Source of the DNA: Ciona savignyi
Taxonomy: Eukaryota > Chordata > Ascidiacea > Phlebobranchia > Cionidae
Assembly: GCA_000149265.1 (NCBI GenBank)
Contig: CH003110.1
Span: 219,377-283,376 of the forward strand
Length of the DNA: 64,000 bases
Direction of reading: 5' to 3'
Below are positions 27,601 through 40,100 of this stretch, piece after piece. Numbering within the stretch: position 1 is the first letter of the stretch; every line of letters begins with the position of its first letter. Below the pieces are notes generated by a model that saw nothing but the letters and a program-made list of their open reading frames with translations, did no database searches and had not been told where the DNA came from. The position numbers were made by a program, and so were the translations under genes.

Positions 27601-29011
27601 TCAAGTTAATGACGGAATAACCTATCCTGCTCATGATATAGTCAATAGTGTGTTAGCCCGCCCCGCTGTCCCGCTGATTAGCTAAGCCCGATTATCCAGA
27701 GTGTGCCATCAGGTCACAGAGCTTTTGGAGTGTGGTGTATCTGATTAAGAAATTGCTTTAGCTGTGTTTAACTCATTAAATTACAAGTCCGTAAAGTAGT
27801 TTGAGACAGAACCGACTAGCTTATTTTTTGGCATTAACTTTTCGGTTGACAGTTTGACGATATACTATATGAGCTAACTGGTTGTCAAGTTAAAATTGAT
27901 TTATCTTTTCTGCTGTTAAGTGCCATTTCGTCATTGTTTTAAAGGCAATTGACATTTAAGGAGGTAAATCAGTCGTGGATTTTCAGGTGACAATTTTTTA
28001 TATAGTTCGACTTCTAAACGATACACGAGTAACATAACTAATTTAAATTTCACACAAGTGCTGACTATGCTTAACTAGTCTGATCTAGTTGCACACAGTA
28101 CAGAATATTTTAATGTAATATTCCCACGACAACACTCTACTATACGTTATGACTATGTAAAAATGCAATTATTGCAAAAATACGTATGATGATATCAATT
28201 GCTTTTGACCAACAAAACATAACAACTCCATGCGTAATAATAATAAACAAATCGTATTCGAGCATGTAATTTTGTTTATGTGACGCGCTTAATACGTTTA
28301 TACTACGGAGATGTTGTCGCAATGTTTACAAACAATATATATATAGAGCTATTTGGAGGATTCTCTGGAAAAGCAGTTTTACCAGCGTGTTAATTTTAAA
28401 TTCACTATTTCAACTAGATTAATTTTAATCCTATTTTAAATTGATTAATTTTAATTATATTACATTTTGTTCAACAATTGATGTTTATTAGACCAACAAT
28501 AACTGAATTTCATTTGATCAACTTTAGTTGAATTTTAATTTATTTCAATTCTGAAAGATTGTAATGTTCAACCACTAATTAAAAACAAGATATTGTCAAA
28601 CAAGATGTTTCACAAATCCGTTGTTGAAAGTGAACAAAGTTGAATTGAATTTTGTTGATAAAAAGAGATTGTGCAAACTATCTTGCAAAGCAAAACGCAA
28701 TAGATGAAAGATTGCCATGTAAGAAATAAAGCATGGAGACCAACCTGTAATTCTAATATCTACATATTGCATGAACTTAACTTACTTACATTATCAAACA
28801 GTTGAACCCCTGAACATATAAACATGCACTTTGCACTCTTTTGACTTTCAAGTATATCCTACATATCCATGCATTATGCTGGACTATGCATTATATTACT
28901 TTATTCTCAATACGCATCATAGTGAAAGTCGCGAAATTTTAAGTATAACTCACCTAAAGACTTGGTTTCTCTAAACAATTTCCTATCCCGCGTCTTATCA
29001 ATTGGGGCCAT
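24680..29011 (-). CDS. MAP1LC3C: LC3C-like ATG8 autophagy protein, 126 aa
   Basis: Ubiquitin-like ATG8 protein that is conjugated to phosphatidylethanolamine on autophagosome membranes and binds LIR-bearing cargo receptors (family knowledge). Four exons, 29011-28954, 27052-26997, 25994-25888 and 24839-24680, keep frame. Exon 1 is MAPIDKTRDRKLFRETKSL; exon 2 TRREEVMAIREKFPTKIP; exon 3 starts IIVERYKKERYLPFLDKTKY; exon 4 ends DEDGFLYMTYASQEMFG. Exon borders fall where the vertebrate LC3 genes have them. LVPQEMTMSQF and TMAEIY point to LC3C rather than LC3A/B or GABARAP. Oddity: the reading frame stops right after the glycine that is normally exposed by ATG4, so no C-terminal tail needs removal. 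A SINE tail lies directly upstream of the exon 4 acceptor. Confidence 0.93.
24843..25135 (-). repeat. SINE-A, full length, abutting LC3C exon 4
   Basis: The tail (gaataggataggatattcat) touches the ctgta that forms the LC3C exon 4 acceptor on the minus strand. The head is near 25110-25135. Confidence 0.92.
25185..25350 (-). repeat. SINE-A, truncated
   Basis: Minus-orientation copy following closely on the previous one in the same LC3C intron. Confidence 0.8.
26033..26208 (-). repeat. SINE-A, truncated
   Basis: Tail ttaggataggataggatatt to the body; lacks the tRNA-like head. Lies in LC3C intron 2, about 40 bases from the exon 3 acceptor. Confidence 0.85.
26815..26912 (-). repeat. SINE-B (tRNA Leu/Ser-like)
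   Basis: Minus-orientation copy: the B-box-like gtttcgaacccataatgg and, further right, the A-box-like gcgttaaccatgcggccac, separated as in a tRNA with a long variable arm. Confidence 0.7.
27077..27284. mobile_element. ggtacc-ended MITE, intact, 208 bp
   Basis: Perfect-looking short inverted ends (ggtacctctaaatgctacag / ctgtagtatttagaggtacc), a subterminal gcttgga/cgatcc repeat, and an interior degenerate ggttagg run. Reference copy for this family. Confidence 0.85.
27433..27680. mobile_element. GC-rich foldback element
   Basis: The arm taatctgcgggacagcgggg, continuing gcgggacaacac, is matched by its near-perfect inverse ending ctgtcccgctgatta. A second inner inverted pair (gagcgggacgg / ccgtcccgctc) sits between the arms. 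It stands out as a GC-rich block in AT-rich DNA. Confidence 0.75.
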
Positions 29012-29049
29012 TTAAATGGTAATGTAAAGCACTCAATCAGTAACTACTC

Positions 29050-29070
29050 TGTTGTGTCTCTGAATAAAAC
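29050..29070 (-). promoter_or_regulatory. 3' splice-site-like signal upstream of the LC3C start codon
   Basis: On the minus strand gttttattcag ends at 29060, 48 bases before the ATG. It could be a 5' UTR intron end or a trans-splice acceptor. Confidence 0.35.
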
Positions 29071-29709
29071 TGCAGCAAGCACAAACCAAAACAGGCGCAA
29101 GGAGAAATAACGCGTAGCTAAATCTCTCCCTTTGTTTCTTTATTTTAAAAGGAGGCAGTAGATTATTCCTTGCTTCGAGCTTTTCGCGGTTGCACGGCGT
29201 TATCACTTCTCTGTGACGTAATAATGTAATAAAGAGAAATTACAAATACGAAATCTTTTAGTAGCTTCGGCCATTGTATATCCCTGAGGCCTAAAACTTG
29301 TTATTGCATATTTGACTGCTTATTACACGTCTACAGACAGACTACTTCAGGTGAATGTTTTGCATACTAAATAAACAGCGCCTGCACCTTTCTCGGTTTA
29401 CGATAATGATGGTATATGATTGTATTCATAGAGAAATTGCAAATTCTACAAGAAAGGTAATGCATAGGATGTGTAACATATATGTTGTTTGTACATGCAT
29501 ATACATATATATGACTGGAGTGATGTAGAATTTCATTAACAATACTACAGAATTTTATTCTTTGACTTACTATTACGAACGAATAAAACATACCGATTTA
29601 ATGTGATGAGTCATATAAGTTTGAAAAAGTCTTTCTCAGTATTCCCTGTAAAATTGAAATAAATTAACATTATAATTGCAAGGATAAATAATACAAGCGT
29701 AGAATATTT

Positions 29710-29990
29710 TATGATATTGATGTTCATTGATGGAAAACGGAATGGGCGTTAACAGCCGGGCGATCGTCAGATTATCTCACGCCCACCGTGGGGTTACCGG
29801 GGCTATTACAGTGTGTTGTGTGTGATTCAGACGTTCCTTCAATTTGGTAGAATTTATTATTCCACAGGGTTCAGGCAATGTCCGTTATGTGCCTTGCCCA
29901 AAGACACAACCGACTATAGCTAGTGACCAGTTTCGTACCTGCAACCCTTCGACTAATAGGCGACGCACTAAATCACTAGACCTGTCGTAC
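29710..29990 (-). repeat. SINE-A, diverged
   Basis: Minus-orientation copy retaining cgtcagattatctcacgccc and the head aataggcgacgcactaaatc. Confidence 0.75.
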
Positions 29991-30149
29991 CGACATAACA
30001 GATAGCTGAAGGGAATTACTTTAGTCGGTCGACTTTTTTATATAAATTTTTGAACGGCACGTTTGAAATGGATTTAGGTATAACCACCATTAAGTTTCCT
30101 TCCCAGGGATTTAACCGCATAAAAATTTCAGTTTAGTTCGACACTGAAT

Positions 30150-30368
30150 GCTAGTTAGTCGGTTTTGTCCTTGAATATGGCACTTAACGGACATTGCTTG
30201 AACCCATCGGATTAAGGGGTTCTATAAAATTAAAGGAACGTGTGTATCATATACAACACACTGCAATAGCTCCGGTAACCCGACGGTGGGCGCGAGGTCA
30301 TCTGACGATTGCCCGTGTCTTAGCCCCTTTGGTTTTCCCATTCACAGGGATAAACATGAATATCCTAT
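30150..30368 (+). repeat. SINE-A, partial
   Basis: Plus-orientation body and tail (ggaacgtgtgtatcatatac ... acagggataaacatgaatat). Confidence 0.85.
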
Positions 30369-30654
30369 ATTACACACTGCAATAGCTCTGGTCAGTAAAT
30401 AATGAAGTGATCTGACGATTGCAGATGTGCTCTCCCGTGTTATCCCGGGGATAAACACATATATTCTCACTAATACTGCCTATGTATTTCAGAACGCATG
30501 TAGGTAGGATTTTATTTTTATATATTATCTGTGTTTAAACCATTTGCCCACACAAAAAATCTCGGTATGTTAATTGCTCCTCGCGCCCTCGTGTGAAATA
30601 ACATTTCAATTTAAAACTGCCGGTAGACGTCACTAAAAGCGCTTTTTTAAATAA

Positions 30655-30760
30655 CGGAGTGTCCTAACTGGTTAACTCGACCGATACATATACCGACTCC
30701 TATACAAAAAACGGTCCTTGTAACGAGCCCATAATCGGTTCGAAACTTGGCTCGGTAAAA
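30655..30760 (+). repeat. SINE-B (tRNA Leu/Ser-like)
   Basis: gtgtcctaactggttaactc then ataatcggttcgaaacttgg and an A-rich end. A second fragment follows at 30765-30850. Confidence 0.7.
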
Positions 30761-31384
30761 AAAATGGTTAACGCGATCGAACATTATACTAATTTCGACT
30801 TTAAACGGATTAAGTGACGAGCCCATCATGGTTCCGAAAACTACTTTTTGGACTAGTAACAAAATTTTTGAATTTGCGTATAGCGAAGACTAAAAAATTA
30901 AACCACAATCACAAAATCAATGTATCGTATAGTAAAAAAAGAGGGCTACACAGAGCAAAAATATACCAAATTCGCGAACCTCCCGATAATGTTTTACGTC
31001 CCTTTGGGAACCACTGGTCTTGCCGATGTCTACTAAGTACCTTACTACAATCGACAAAACAAGCTGTTGGTTTCGATCCCATAATTTGGCTATCTGCAAA
31101 TTGTTAACGTATTATCGATTGTGCAAGCCGCAAGCAAACTTAGAACCAGACGGTGAGCCCAGACGAAGGGTGCAAGGTAATCTGACGTTTGCCGCTTTCA
31201 TCTGGCAAAGTACACATGGGGTATGGTTTTCGGTTAATTTCTGTGAATGGGAAAATACAAGAGGCGGGTATTACATAGGTAATCGTAAACGCTATTTTAG
31301 TGTTTTGTAGAATATTAAGATGTTAATGTTTTAGTTCAATCCATTGATGTACTGGATTTAGGGTATATCTACAAGGTCTCTGGG

Positions 31385-31455
31385 CTATAGGAAAGCTGCT
31401 AAACCCAACTAGGTAAGCTGCTAAACCCAACGGGTAAGCTGCTAAACCCAACGAT
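31385..31455 (+). repeat. 24-bp tandem triplicate
   Basis: gctgctaaacccaac occurs three times, each joined by a ggtaa-containing linker. Confidence 0.8.
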
Positions 31456-32606
31456 AACAATAAAATTTTCTCTCAAACTGCATTGAGCTAATTGGTATTG
31501 ATCATATTTAGAGGAAGGCGACGTCACATAATTTAATTATAAAGCATGTTTTGCAGAAAAGCTTACGAAGAAATCGTGTTATTTTGATATAACCTTCGAT
31601 TTAATTAGATATTAGTTACAGTATATAGTTTTAAGTGCATCTTTGTCGAGTAGATTGTAGGCGTGCAGCGTTCATTATGTGCTTAAGTTACACGGAACAC
31701 GATTCCGCAAGCACAGACCACTTGACAGGTTTCATACTAAGCGACTTGCTCAAGTGTACATGAGTACAAATCTTATTTGTGCTTTGGGAGTGATTACAGT
31801 GTTTGGCATGACTTTCACTTGGTGTGATCAAAAATAGACCATTAGGCCACTAGGCCTATATTGAAGCAATGTAAAGTGGTTTTCTCAGGTGCGCAGTAAT
31901 ACACCTCATGCTAACAGTCGAGTTGCTGGATTTATTACAGTGTGTGGATAATTAAACATGACTTATAATTTGGGCGACTTATTAGATACTACTGGGTTGA
32001 AGCAATGTAAAGTGGCTTGCTCAGGTCAAAAATAATACACCTAATGCCCACAGTCAAGTTGCTGGTAATTCAATGCGAACGAATCATTACAAACGAGTAC
32101 TAAGAGAGCATTATAAAATTGTTATTTGTTTGTCTTCGCTGCTGTGGGTACCAACTCATAATTTCACAGAATCCAAATGACCTACATATCAAAGATCTGC
32201 GGCATTTGCTGATAACAGCAATTGTGACATCACACTAAACTGCGGAAGACACAAAACCACGTGACGGATGGTGTCGTTCCGCGCCCGTGGGCCCTCGGGC
32301 GTTCCGTGCGCCCGGTGCCCACTGGCTGTAATTAACCACATAAATAGCCTATTTTTAGTCAGAATAGAAAGGAATTTTTGCGGTAGCCCAAATCACTTCC
32401 TGCGATTGCTAATTTAAACTGAAATTTTTATGCGGTTATGTCCGTGGGCAGGAAACTTAATGGTGGTTATCCAATTCCAATTTATACGTGCTGTTCAAAA
32501 ATTCATATAAAAAAGTCAACAGACTAAATAAATTCCCTTCAGCTATTTGTGGGTTGTATTGGGACCAAAACTTAACGAGTTTATACACATATGGGTTAAT
32601 AATCCG

Positions 32607-32900
32607 ACGGGTTAGTCTAGTGATTTAGTGCGTCGCCTATTAGTCGAAAGGTTGCAGGTACGAAACTGGTCACTAGTTATAGTCGGTTGTGTCCTTGGGC
32701 AAGGCACTTAACGGACATTTCCTGAACCTAGCGAATTAATGAGTTTTACTAAATTGAAGGAACGTGTGAATCACACACAACACACTGCCATAGCACCGGT
32801 AACCCGAGGGTGGGCACGAGGTAATCTGACGATTTCCCGTTTGTTAACCTCCTTGGTTTTCTCATTTGCGGGGATAAACATAAATATGCTATTCTATGCA
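32607..32900 (+). repeat. SINE-A, full length
   Basis: Head gggttagtctagtgatttag with gtgcgtcgcctattagtcga, body, and tail ggggataaacataaatatgc. Plus-orientation reference copy. Confidence 0.88.
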
Positions 32901-33770
32901 TATCCTATTTTTAAACCGGTGATGGGTTCAATATAATGCTCGTTTTTGCACAGCATTGCGTATATAAATCGGCCATGCTAAGCATTCATCCACACGACCG
33001 TTGCGTTTTATTATCATATTCTATTTTTACTTGTTTGGCACTTGGCGATAAAGAACTAGTAATAAGAAAACGTCATCAAGTTACGAGGTGAATTGAAGAT
33101 TCCGCTGTTTACGTCATAAAAACAACGCTCTTGTCCGGTTTCGCGAACCGTAATATTACAATACACATTATCGAGTGCTCACACGTCACAAGCACGTATT
33201 TTCTCTCATAATCGCATTGGTGACGTGTGTTGGAAGTGTTTTTGTTGTTTAGATTGCGGTAACCCGCTTGCTTCAGTGTTTGGGGGTGTTTTTCGAATTA
33301 AAAACACAGAAAATCCAAAAAATAATGAGTTTAAACAACGCCCATTTCGTATAAAACAACTCTAAGCAAATGCCTGCAAATTACTCACGAAGGTAATATC
33401 TCTAGTTAATGTAAATTATTTTTTATTATATCTATCTGACCATAATTGTAATGTTTAGCTTGAGACGTTTTAAAATGTAACTCAATTATATTATCAATTA
33501 AAATGTAATTATATAACATAATGCATGGAATTGTAGGGTAGTCTCAGCAAAAATCATAAAGTTAAAATTTTACTTTTCGTATCCAGGCATTTAAAGTACT
33601 TCATAATAGGTTTAGTTACATTCTAAAATGTCTCACTTTAAACAAATAAGTTCATAATTTATAGAAATTTGAGGATCTTGCCATCGGTAACAACGTGTAT
33701 GAGAATGTATTTTTAAGATGAAATAAAACTAGAAACATTACAGCCCTAATTAACGATAAGAACCGCGTTT

Positions 33771-33816
33771 ATTCTATTTGAATAAGGTTACTCTGAATGC
33801 CAATTGTGTTAAAACG
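33771..33816 (+). ncRNA. spliced-leader RNA-like sequence
   Basis: attctatttgaataag (33771-33786) is, as far as I remember, identical to the 16-nt leader trans-spliced onto many Ciona mRNAs. It is followed directly by gttact, a plausible 5' splice site as required for a leader donor. The next 30 bases include aattgtgtt, which could act as an Sm-like site; the 46-base span fits the very short SL RNA reported for Ciona. What is seen is the string and the gt after it; identity as an SL gene is recall plus inference. Only one copy is present, so it may be an isolated gene or a pseudogene of a multicopy family. Confidence 0.5.
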
Positions 33817-34103
33817 TCTTAACAAAACAAAATTATCTTATTGTTTCTAATTATTCGACACTTTTATTACAAGGTTATAAATATACAATTTGTTTTTTTT
33901 TGGATAAATCTATGCCAAGATATACTGAACAAAACGGAATTGACTGGTCGTTTATTATATTTAATCGTATTGGTACTAGGTTATAAATGTGTAATGCTTA
34001 AAGCTTTACAAGGTTTCTATAGTTCAATAAATGCTTTAGCATTTTTGTTATTGGAATTTGTAATATTTCCTGTGACTGTGTTTTCGAAATCATATTACTC
34101 ATC

Positions 34104-34112
34104 TTATTTTAG
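34104..34112 (+). promoter_or_regulatory. 3' splice-site-like signal before trefoil/TSR gene A
   Basis: ttattttag ends 23 bases before the ATG at 34136. Candidate trans-splice acceptor. Confidence 0.4.
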
Positions 34113-34135
34113 AAAGTTGTCTTGGTAGTTGTGTC

Positions 34136-37100
34136 ATGTGGTACGAATTGAAGACCGTTCTGTTCGGATTACTGCCATTAGTAATGACAGGTACGTCCCA
34201 TCACTAACATATTCTTGGTAATTTCACGATTTGGTTCTGCTTATTCGAGAAAAATACCATTTTTGGAGTTTCCTTTATTTTCAACGTTTTTTTTCGAAAA
34301 ATTGCGGTTTAAAAAATAATCCGACAAATATGTTTATTGACAGATACTTTCGGAAATTTGTTGAATAGCTGTGACGTAAGTGACACCCAGCGGTCTGTCT
34401 CCTGCGGCGGTTATGACGTCACAAACCGCACTACGTGCTTACAACACAGCAATTGTTGCTACAATAAAAACAAGCAACCAAACTGCTATACAGGAAAAGG
34501 TATACCGGCATTTTGACACTGTAAATTATTAGATAAATTTTAAACAAAAATGTCAAAGCTGATAATTTTGAAAAAATACACATTGCAATGCTTTACATTA
34601 CTGCATATGGGACGTTATTAATTTGTACGGAAATATAAAATTACCAAAACATCTGAAAGTGTACTAATACCCAAGCGCATCTTAAAAGCGCTGGGTATTA
34701 AACTACGTAAGTGTAGGAATTTGTTACTAATCAGTAACACACTTAATAGTAATGTGCTTTATAGTTGATGTTGAAGTAGCTTTCTATTTTTTATTCAAAA
34801 TTTTCTTTGTTTTTTAGTTTCTTGTTTTTAGAATTAACCCTAAGCCTCCTACTAAAGTCATTTTTATTATGGTTTAAACTTCGTTTATACTTACCGTCGA
34901 GTGACCGGGCAATTGTAAAGTAATTTAAATACAGGGGTAATGATACTGCAGGTTTGGTTAAACCTGGTATTTCAATGGATTAGCAACTTGAAGGCCTTGT
35001 TAAAAACAGTCACTCACCTACCAAGATAAGCAAGTCCGAGTCTTTTAAAGCACAAGTTAAAGTTCTAATTCTATTTTACTTCCAGTTTCAATTGCGGATT
35101 TGGAAAACGCTTTCAACACATTACGTAAATTGGAGAAACCGACCGATCAGAGTAATTCAAGATTCCTACAGTCATTTCGACAAATAGATCCAGAGATACT
35201 GGGTTTGGAAGTAAGAATCTTGTTTGCCTGAATAAGCCTCAATTCGATTATGTACGTGTATGGTATAGGTTTAAAATTTTATTTTATACCCGAGACCTAT
35301 TATACCACCTGTTTAAATATTTTTAATATATTTTAAATAATTTCACTTCAAATACTTTTAAAGGATTACACCACAAATACATTTAAAATAATTTTACTAC
35401 AAATAGTTTAAATATTACACCGCAATCACAATTAAACTAATTTCACCATAAATACTTTTAAATGATTACACCACAAAAACATCCCACAGAGACACTGCCT
35501 ACATAGTGTGAATAATATCCTTTAAAATATTTCTCAGGCTTTAAAGTGATAATACGTCAAGGACAATTCGCCCCCACATTTGGATGCACTACACGTTATT
35601 TAAATATAATCTACTAAATAAAAAATTGTGCCAACTTTTGAAGATAACATACTGCTAAGTACATCTAATTAACTGTAAATTTTTATTTCGTTTTATTGTT
35701 AATACTTTTTTTAGGCAAAAAACATTTTTTTTCTCTCATCAAAGAGAATTATTCCACGAAATATACCGGGCCCATTTTCCGACGAATTTTTCGTAATAAG
35801 ACCTAAGACTTTTTACTGGGCCAAGTTTCAAACCTATAATGGATTCGTCAATAAGGGAGCGTTTTTGTATAGGAATCGTTATATGTATCGGTTGCGCTAA
35901 CCGTTTTGCCACACGACCGTAAGAGTTTTATTTTCTAGGCCGAAGTAGAAACTGAAAATCGACTTCTGGTAAACAGTGCCGATCAGACACCGTTTAATAC
36001 AGGACTTCCAGTCTGCCCAGTTCGAATACCGATTTGTCAGAGGTTAGTCCATTAAATTTAGTTATGGGTACCATTTGGAAAAATGCGAAACATATTGTTT
36101 TTGTCCTATTTAGTCCTTTTTCCCGTTTCCGTTTTTGTATCCACGATAAAACGCCCAACAATCTTCTTAAAAAAAGGACACAGGAAAAACAGGCGGCAAA
36201 CGACAGGCGTTAAAACATCTCTATGTAAGGCCTCCGTTTAGTGCGACCTACTGTCACCTGAGTCCTTAACATGAGAACAGTTTAAACGCGCTGATTTCTG
36301 ATTGGCTTACTCCAGATATCACTTTGATTGATGGGTGATTTCTTTATTCACTGGATGGGTTCAGTGGTTTTTAACTGTTTTCCCTTAGGTCTAAATTCAG
36401 TAAGCAAATGTACGTGTTGTCTACAAGAATCAGTATAAAAACAGAAGAGAACCACGAGGTTGACGGAATTATAAACTATACTGTGACGAGAAAAACCTCA
36501 CAATAATAAACATCGACATTTAAAAAAACATTAATTGTGAATCAAATTAGGGTTTACAGATGTTACAATGTCTTTATACTAATTAAATATTTAGCGTAAT
36601 TAAAATTCTAACATGTTTAAATGTAACACAACCTTGTTCTATCAATTCCGCTGCAACTGCTCCCGAAACTAAATATTTGTATATTACTATCCACTTGAGC
36701 AAACCACTTTACATTGCTCCAGTTATATCCAATCAGTCGTCCAAATTTTCGGTATGTCGAAAAATCCGCACACTGTAACAGCTTTGGTTGACCGACTGCG
36801 GAAAGATGGTGGATAACTGTGGACAGATTACAGCTTTACCAACGACTGAAAATTACCACTACAATTACTGTATTCTTTTCCATTATAGGTCCCGATGTCA
36901 ACCGAACAATCCCATTGCTGACGTGGAGCCATTAATATGCTTAAGTAATCCAACTTGCTGTTTTGACGGCAATCTGTACATATACCGGTTTCTTTACGGC
37001 GATGGGTTTATGGGTGGGTCTCCTGTTTGCTACAGTGGACCTAGTGCAAGGAAATACATGTAAGACACTATGTTTGTATAAACCTTACTGCAAAGCAGGC

Positions 37101-40100
37101 AATAGCAAAGATTTGTATTCGTCGTATTTGGCTGTTTAATCCCATAAACATGGTCATTTTTGGTAAAAATTAACGTTTTGTACGATTTACAGTGGATTGA
37201 AATCGACAGATAAGTAAATGTATTGTTTTTTGTTTATTAAAAAAACGGCTGTAGTAAAAAGCCTATCATGGGTACCAAACTTAATTTAAAAAAAATAACA
37301 AAAAAATGGCCTAAACACACCATAAAACACTTATGATGTACGGTGTTGTGTCAGATGGTCTTAGTAACAAGAACATCATGGATTCGAACCTAACCTGGAA
37401 AAATACAACAACAAATATGAGCGAAAAAGAGAACTGGTCCGTAACTAGCCCGAAAATTTACCAAAAAAATCTATAAATAAAAATTAACCACGGTTATAAC
37501 TTTACAGTGAAATGGCTCAGCTCGCAATACCATGGAATCCATTCTTTCAATCGGCGGTAGTAAGAGTGTTCGAGGTTCTTATGGAAACCACGTACAAACA
37601 AGAAACTGATGTCTGCACTTTGGCAAATATGATGGACAGTCCGTTCCAACGAAGTCCTATGTGTGGTTGGATTGGTAATCTTTAGTATTTGTTGTGATTT
37701 TACCGGCCATTACTATTTATTTGTTTTTAAAGCAAAGTTTTTGTCAGACAAAATTAATGAATTTCGTACATAAATCTAGGATTTGGATTTGGGTATTTGA
37801 TGTCTGGTAATACAGGGTGATAAATCTCGGGTTTCTTCATCGAGCGAAATAAGTGAATCAACAATGTATACGCTGTAATAGCTCGAGCAACTCAACTGTG
37901 GGCATAATGTGGCTTACAATATCCATGGATAAATGCCGGCTTTCCACCCACGAGGATATAAATGAACCAACCATTTACACACTGTAATAACTCCAGAAAA
38001 TCGACTGTGGGCATAAAAGGGTGTATTACAATACTCAAACATAAAGTCTGGCTTTCAATCCTCGAGGATATAAATGTATCATAACAGATAGCAGTACAAT
38101 TACAAGTATCAACGTAAAAGTGGGTATATTTCACAGGTATCACGAAACTGGAATGCCGATTAATCGGCTGTTGTTACTCGATAAACACCGGTCGCTGTAC
38201 CTACCCAAGCTTGAAACTAATGGAGCAGTTCTATTCAGTTGAACATTATCCTCAGCTGGTGGCTAATTCTGCTAATGAAACAACATGTTTCGATGTAAGT
38301 TATAATTATGATAAACTGATATAGGATGGGATAGGATATTCATCTTTATCCCCGTAAATGGGAAAACCAAGGGGGTTATCACACGGGCAATCGTCAAATC
38401 ACCCCCGCCCATCGTCGGGTTACCGGAGCTATTGCAGTGTGTTGTATATGATAGACACGTTCCTTCAATTTGGTAGAACCCATTAATCCGCTAAGTTCAG
38501 GCAATGTCCGTAAAGCGCCTTGCCCAAGGACACAACCGACTAGCTAGCGACCAGTTTCGCACCTGCAACCTTTCGATTGAAAGGCGACGCACTTAACCGC
38601 CAGACCAACCGACCGGACCTATATGTTGTTCAAATAGCTTTATGGGCGAAGGATGTAAGGTTCAAAACTATTCGCTAGCTATTTATTCGTGTCCATGCGC
38701 AAGGCACATAAAGCATATTGCCCGAACCCAGTGGATTAATAGGTTCTACTGAATTATGCTTATCACATTGCAATATATCTGGTAAACCAGCGGTTAGCCC
38801 AATGGTAAACTGAAGATTAATCCTCGGAGAACGCTCCCTCACGTATTCTCGAGATAACCTGACGATTCTCCGGTGTTGGGAAAACACAAAGCGAACTGTT
38901 TCACCGGCAATTTTTAGTTTACATCGTACATATAGTCTTAATAACGACGTTATTACAGTTAAATAATAATAAAGTATTTTTGTAAAGTTAGGTAAGGTGT
39001 CATGGCGGCGTTACTGGATAATATCAGGTTCAAAACCTATAGTTTAACTACCAAAGTGCTCGGTTAAATGTTTAAAAACCTAGATTGACTTGCGTATTAT
39101 GTTTTACAGACTGTATTCGTGCCCACACTTTTCCATCGATTGCCCTGCCTACAGGACGGGAATTCCACCAGCAATTCAAGAACACTCTACTCCTGTCCGC
39201 GGTTGCAATGCTGCCGGGACCCATTCGCTTTATTACCAGGCGCTATCGGTCTCCCGGGGACCCATACGGGCAACACTTTGCCGCCAAACTTGCTAAACGC
39301 GACGCCGCTGCAGTTGCTTACTTTACAAACTAATCCGGGTAGTTCGACAATGGACACACTGTCGGCGATCTACTGTCCCTTCTATTTCTCACCTTCGCCA
39401 GGATTTCCGGATCTTACAGATTCGGTTAAGGGCTGCTGTACAAGAAATGCATGTTACCATGTCAAAACGGTAAGTCTGCAACCGGTGTTTAGTTTTATAG
39501 TTTAGGATTTGGTCTTTTGTACGACGTAATTATCATATTTCCATCACATTAGAATTAGATAGTAGACAATAATGTGTATGATCGAAAACCGCCGCTAGCT
39601 AGTCAGTTGTGTCCTGGGACCATGTGCTCAGCACACACTACTTAATCAGTACAAAATGGCTTAAAATACAACTTTAGAAAATTTAATCTTAAAATTAATT
39701 TAAGCTTGATTTTTAACGAAAAAACATAATTATAGGACTGGTTTATAAACCCAAGACCACAGTTTCTCTCGCCAGGCATATTGTACATGCAGAAATCTGC
39801 CAGAATATAACCTTAGTCGTTTTTCTTTGTTGCAGTCGCCTGTTTTCCCGACAATACCACCGCCGAATCTGCACAGCTGGTCTGATTGGAGCGGATGGAG
39901 TGCTTGCGACTCCACCTGCGGGGAAGGTCGTCGCTTATCCCGGCGGAGTTGCGTCTCGTCTTCGATGTCACCAGTCTCGCCTGTGTTATGCGCTGGCCTT
40001 GATGTCAAGTACGATTCGTGTAACCTGAACGCTTGTCCGGTCGCAGCACAAGAGTCGTGGAATTCTTGGGGTAACTGGCACCCCTGCCCCCAGTCATGCG

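Larger units (their letters stand above)
29100..33770. other. gene-free, repeat-rich interval
   Basis: Holds SINE-A copies (29710-29990, 30150-30368, 32607-32900), SINE-B copies (30655-30850), a 24-bp triplicate at about 31385-31455, and 109-bp-family fragments at 31880-32070. A GC-rich stretch at 32275-32330 (ccgcgcccgtgggccctcgg) stands out but was not identified. I see no gene here. Confidence 0.6.

Noticed and set aside
33841..34128. 95-codon hydrophobic open frame just before trefoil/TSR gene A
   Set aside because: AT-rich sequence biased to Phe/Leu/Ile, no conserved motif, and it overlaps the expected acceptor region of gene A.
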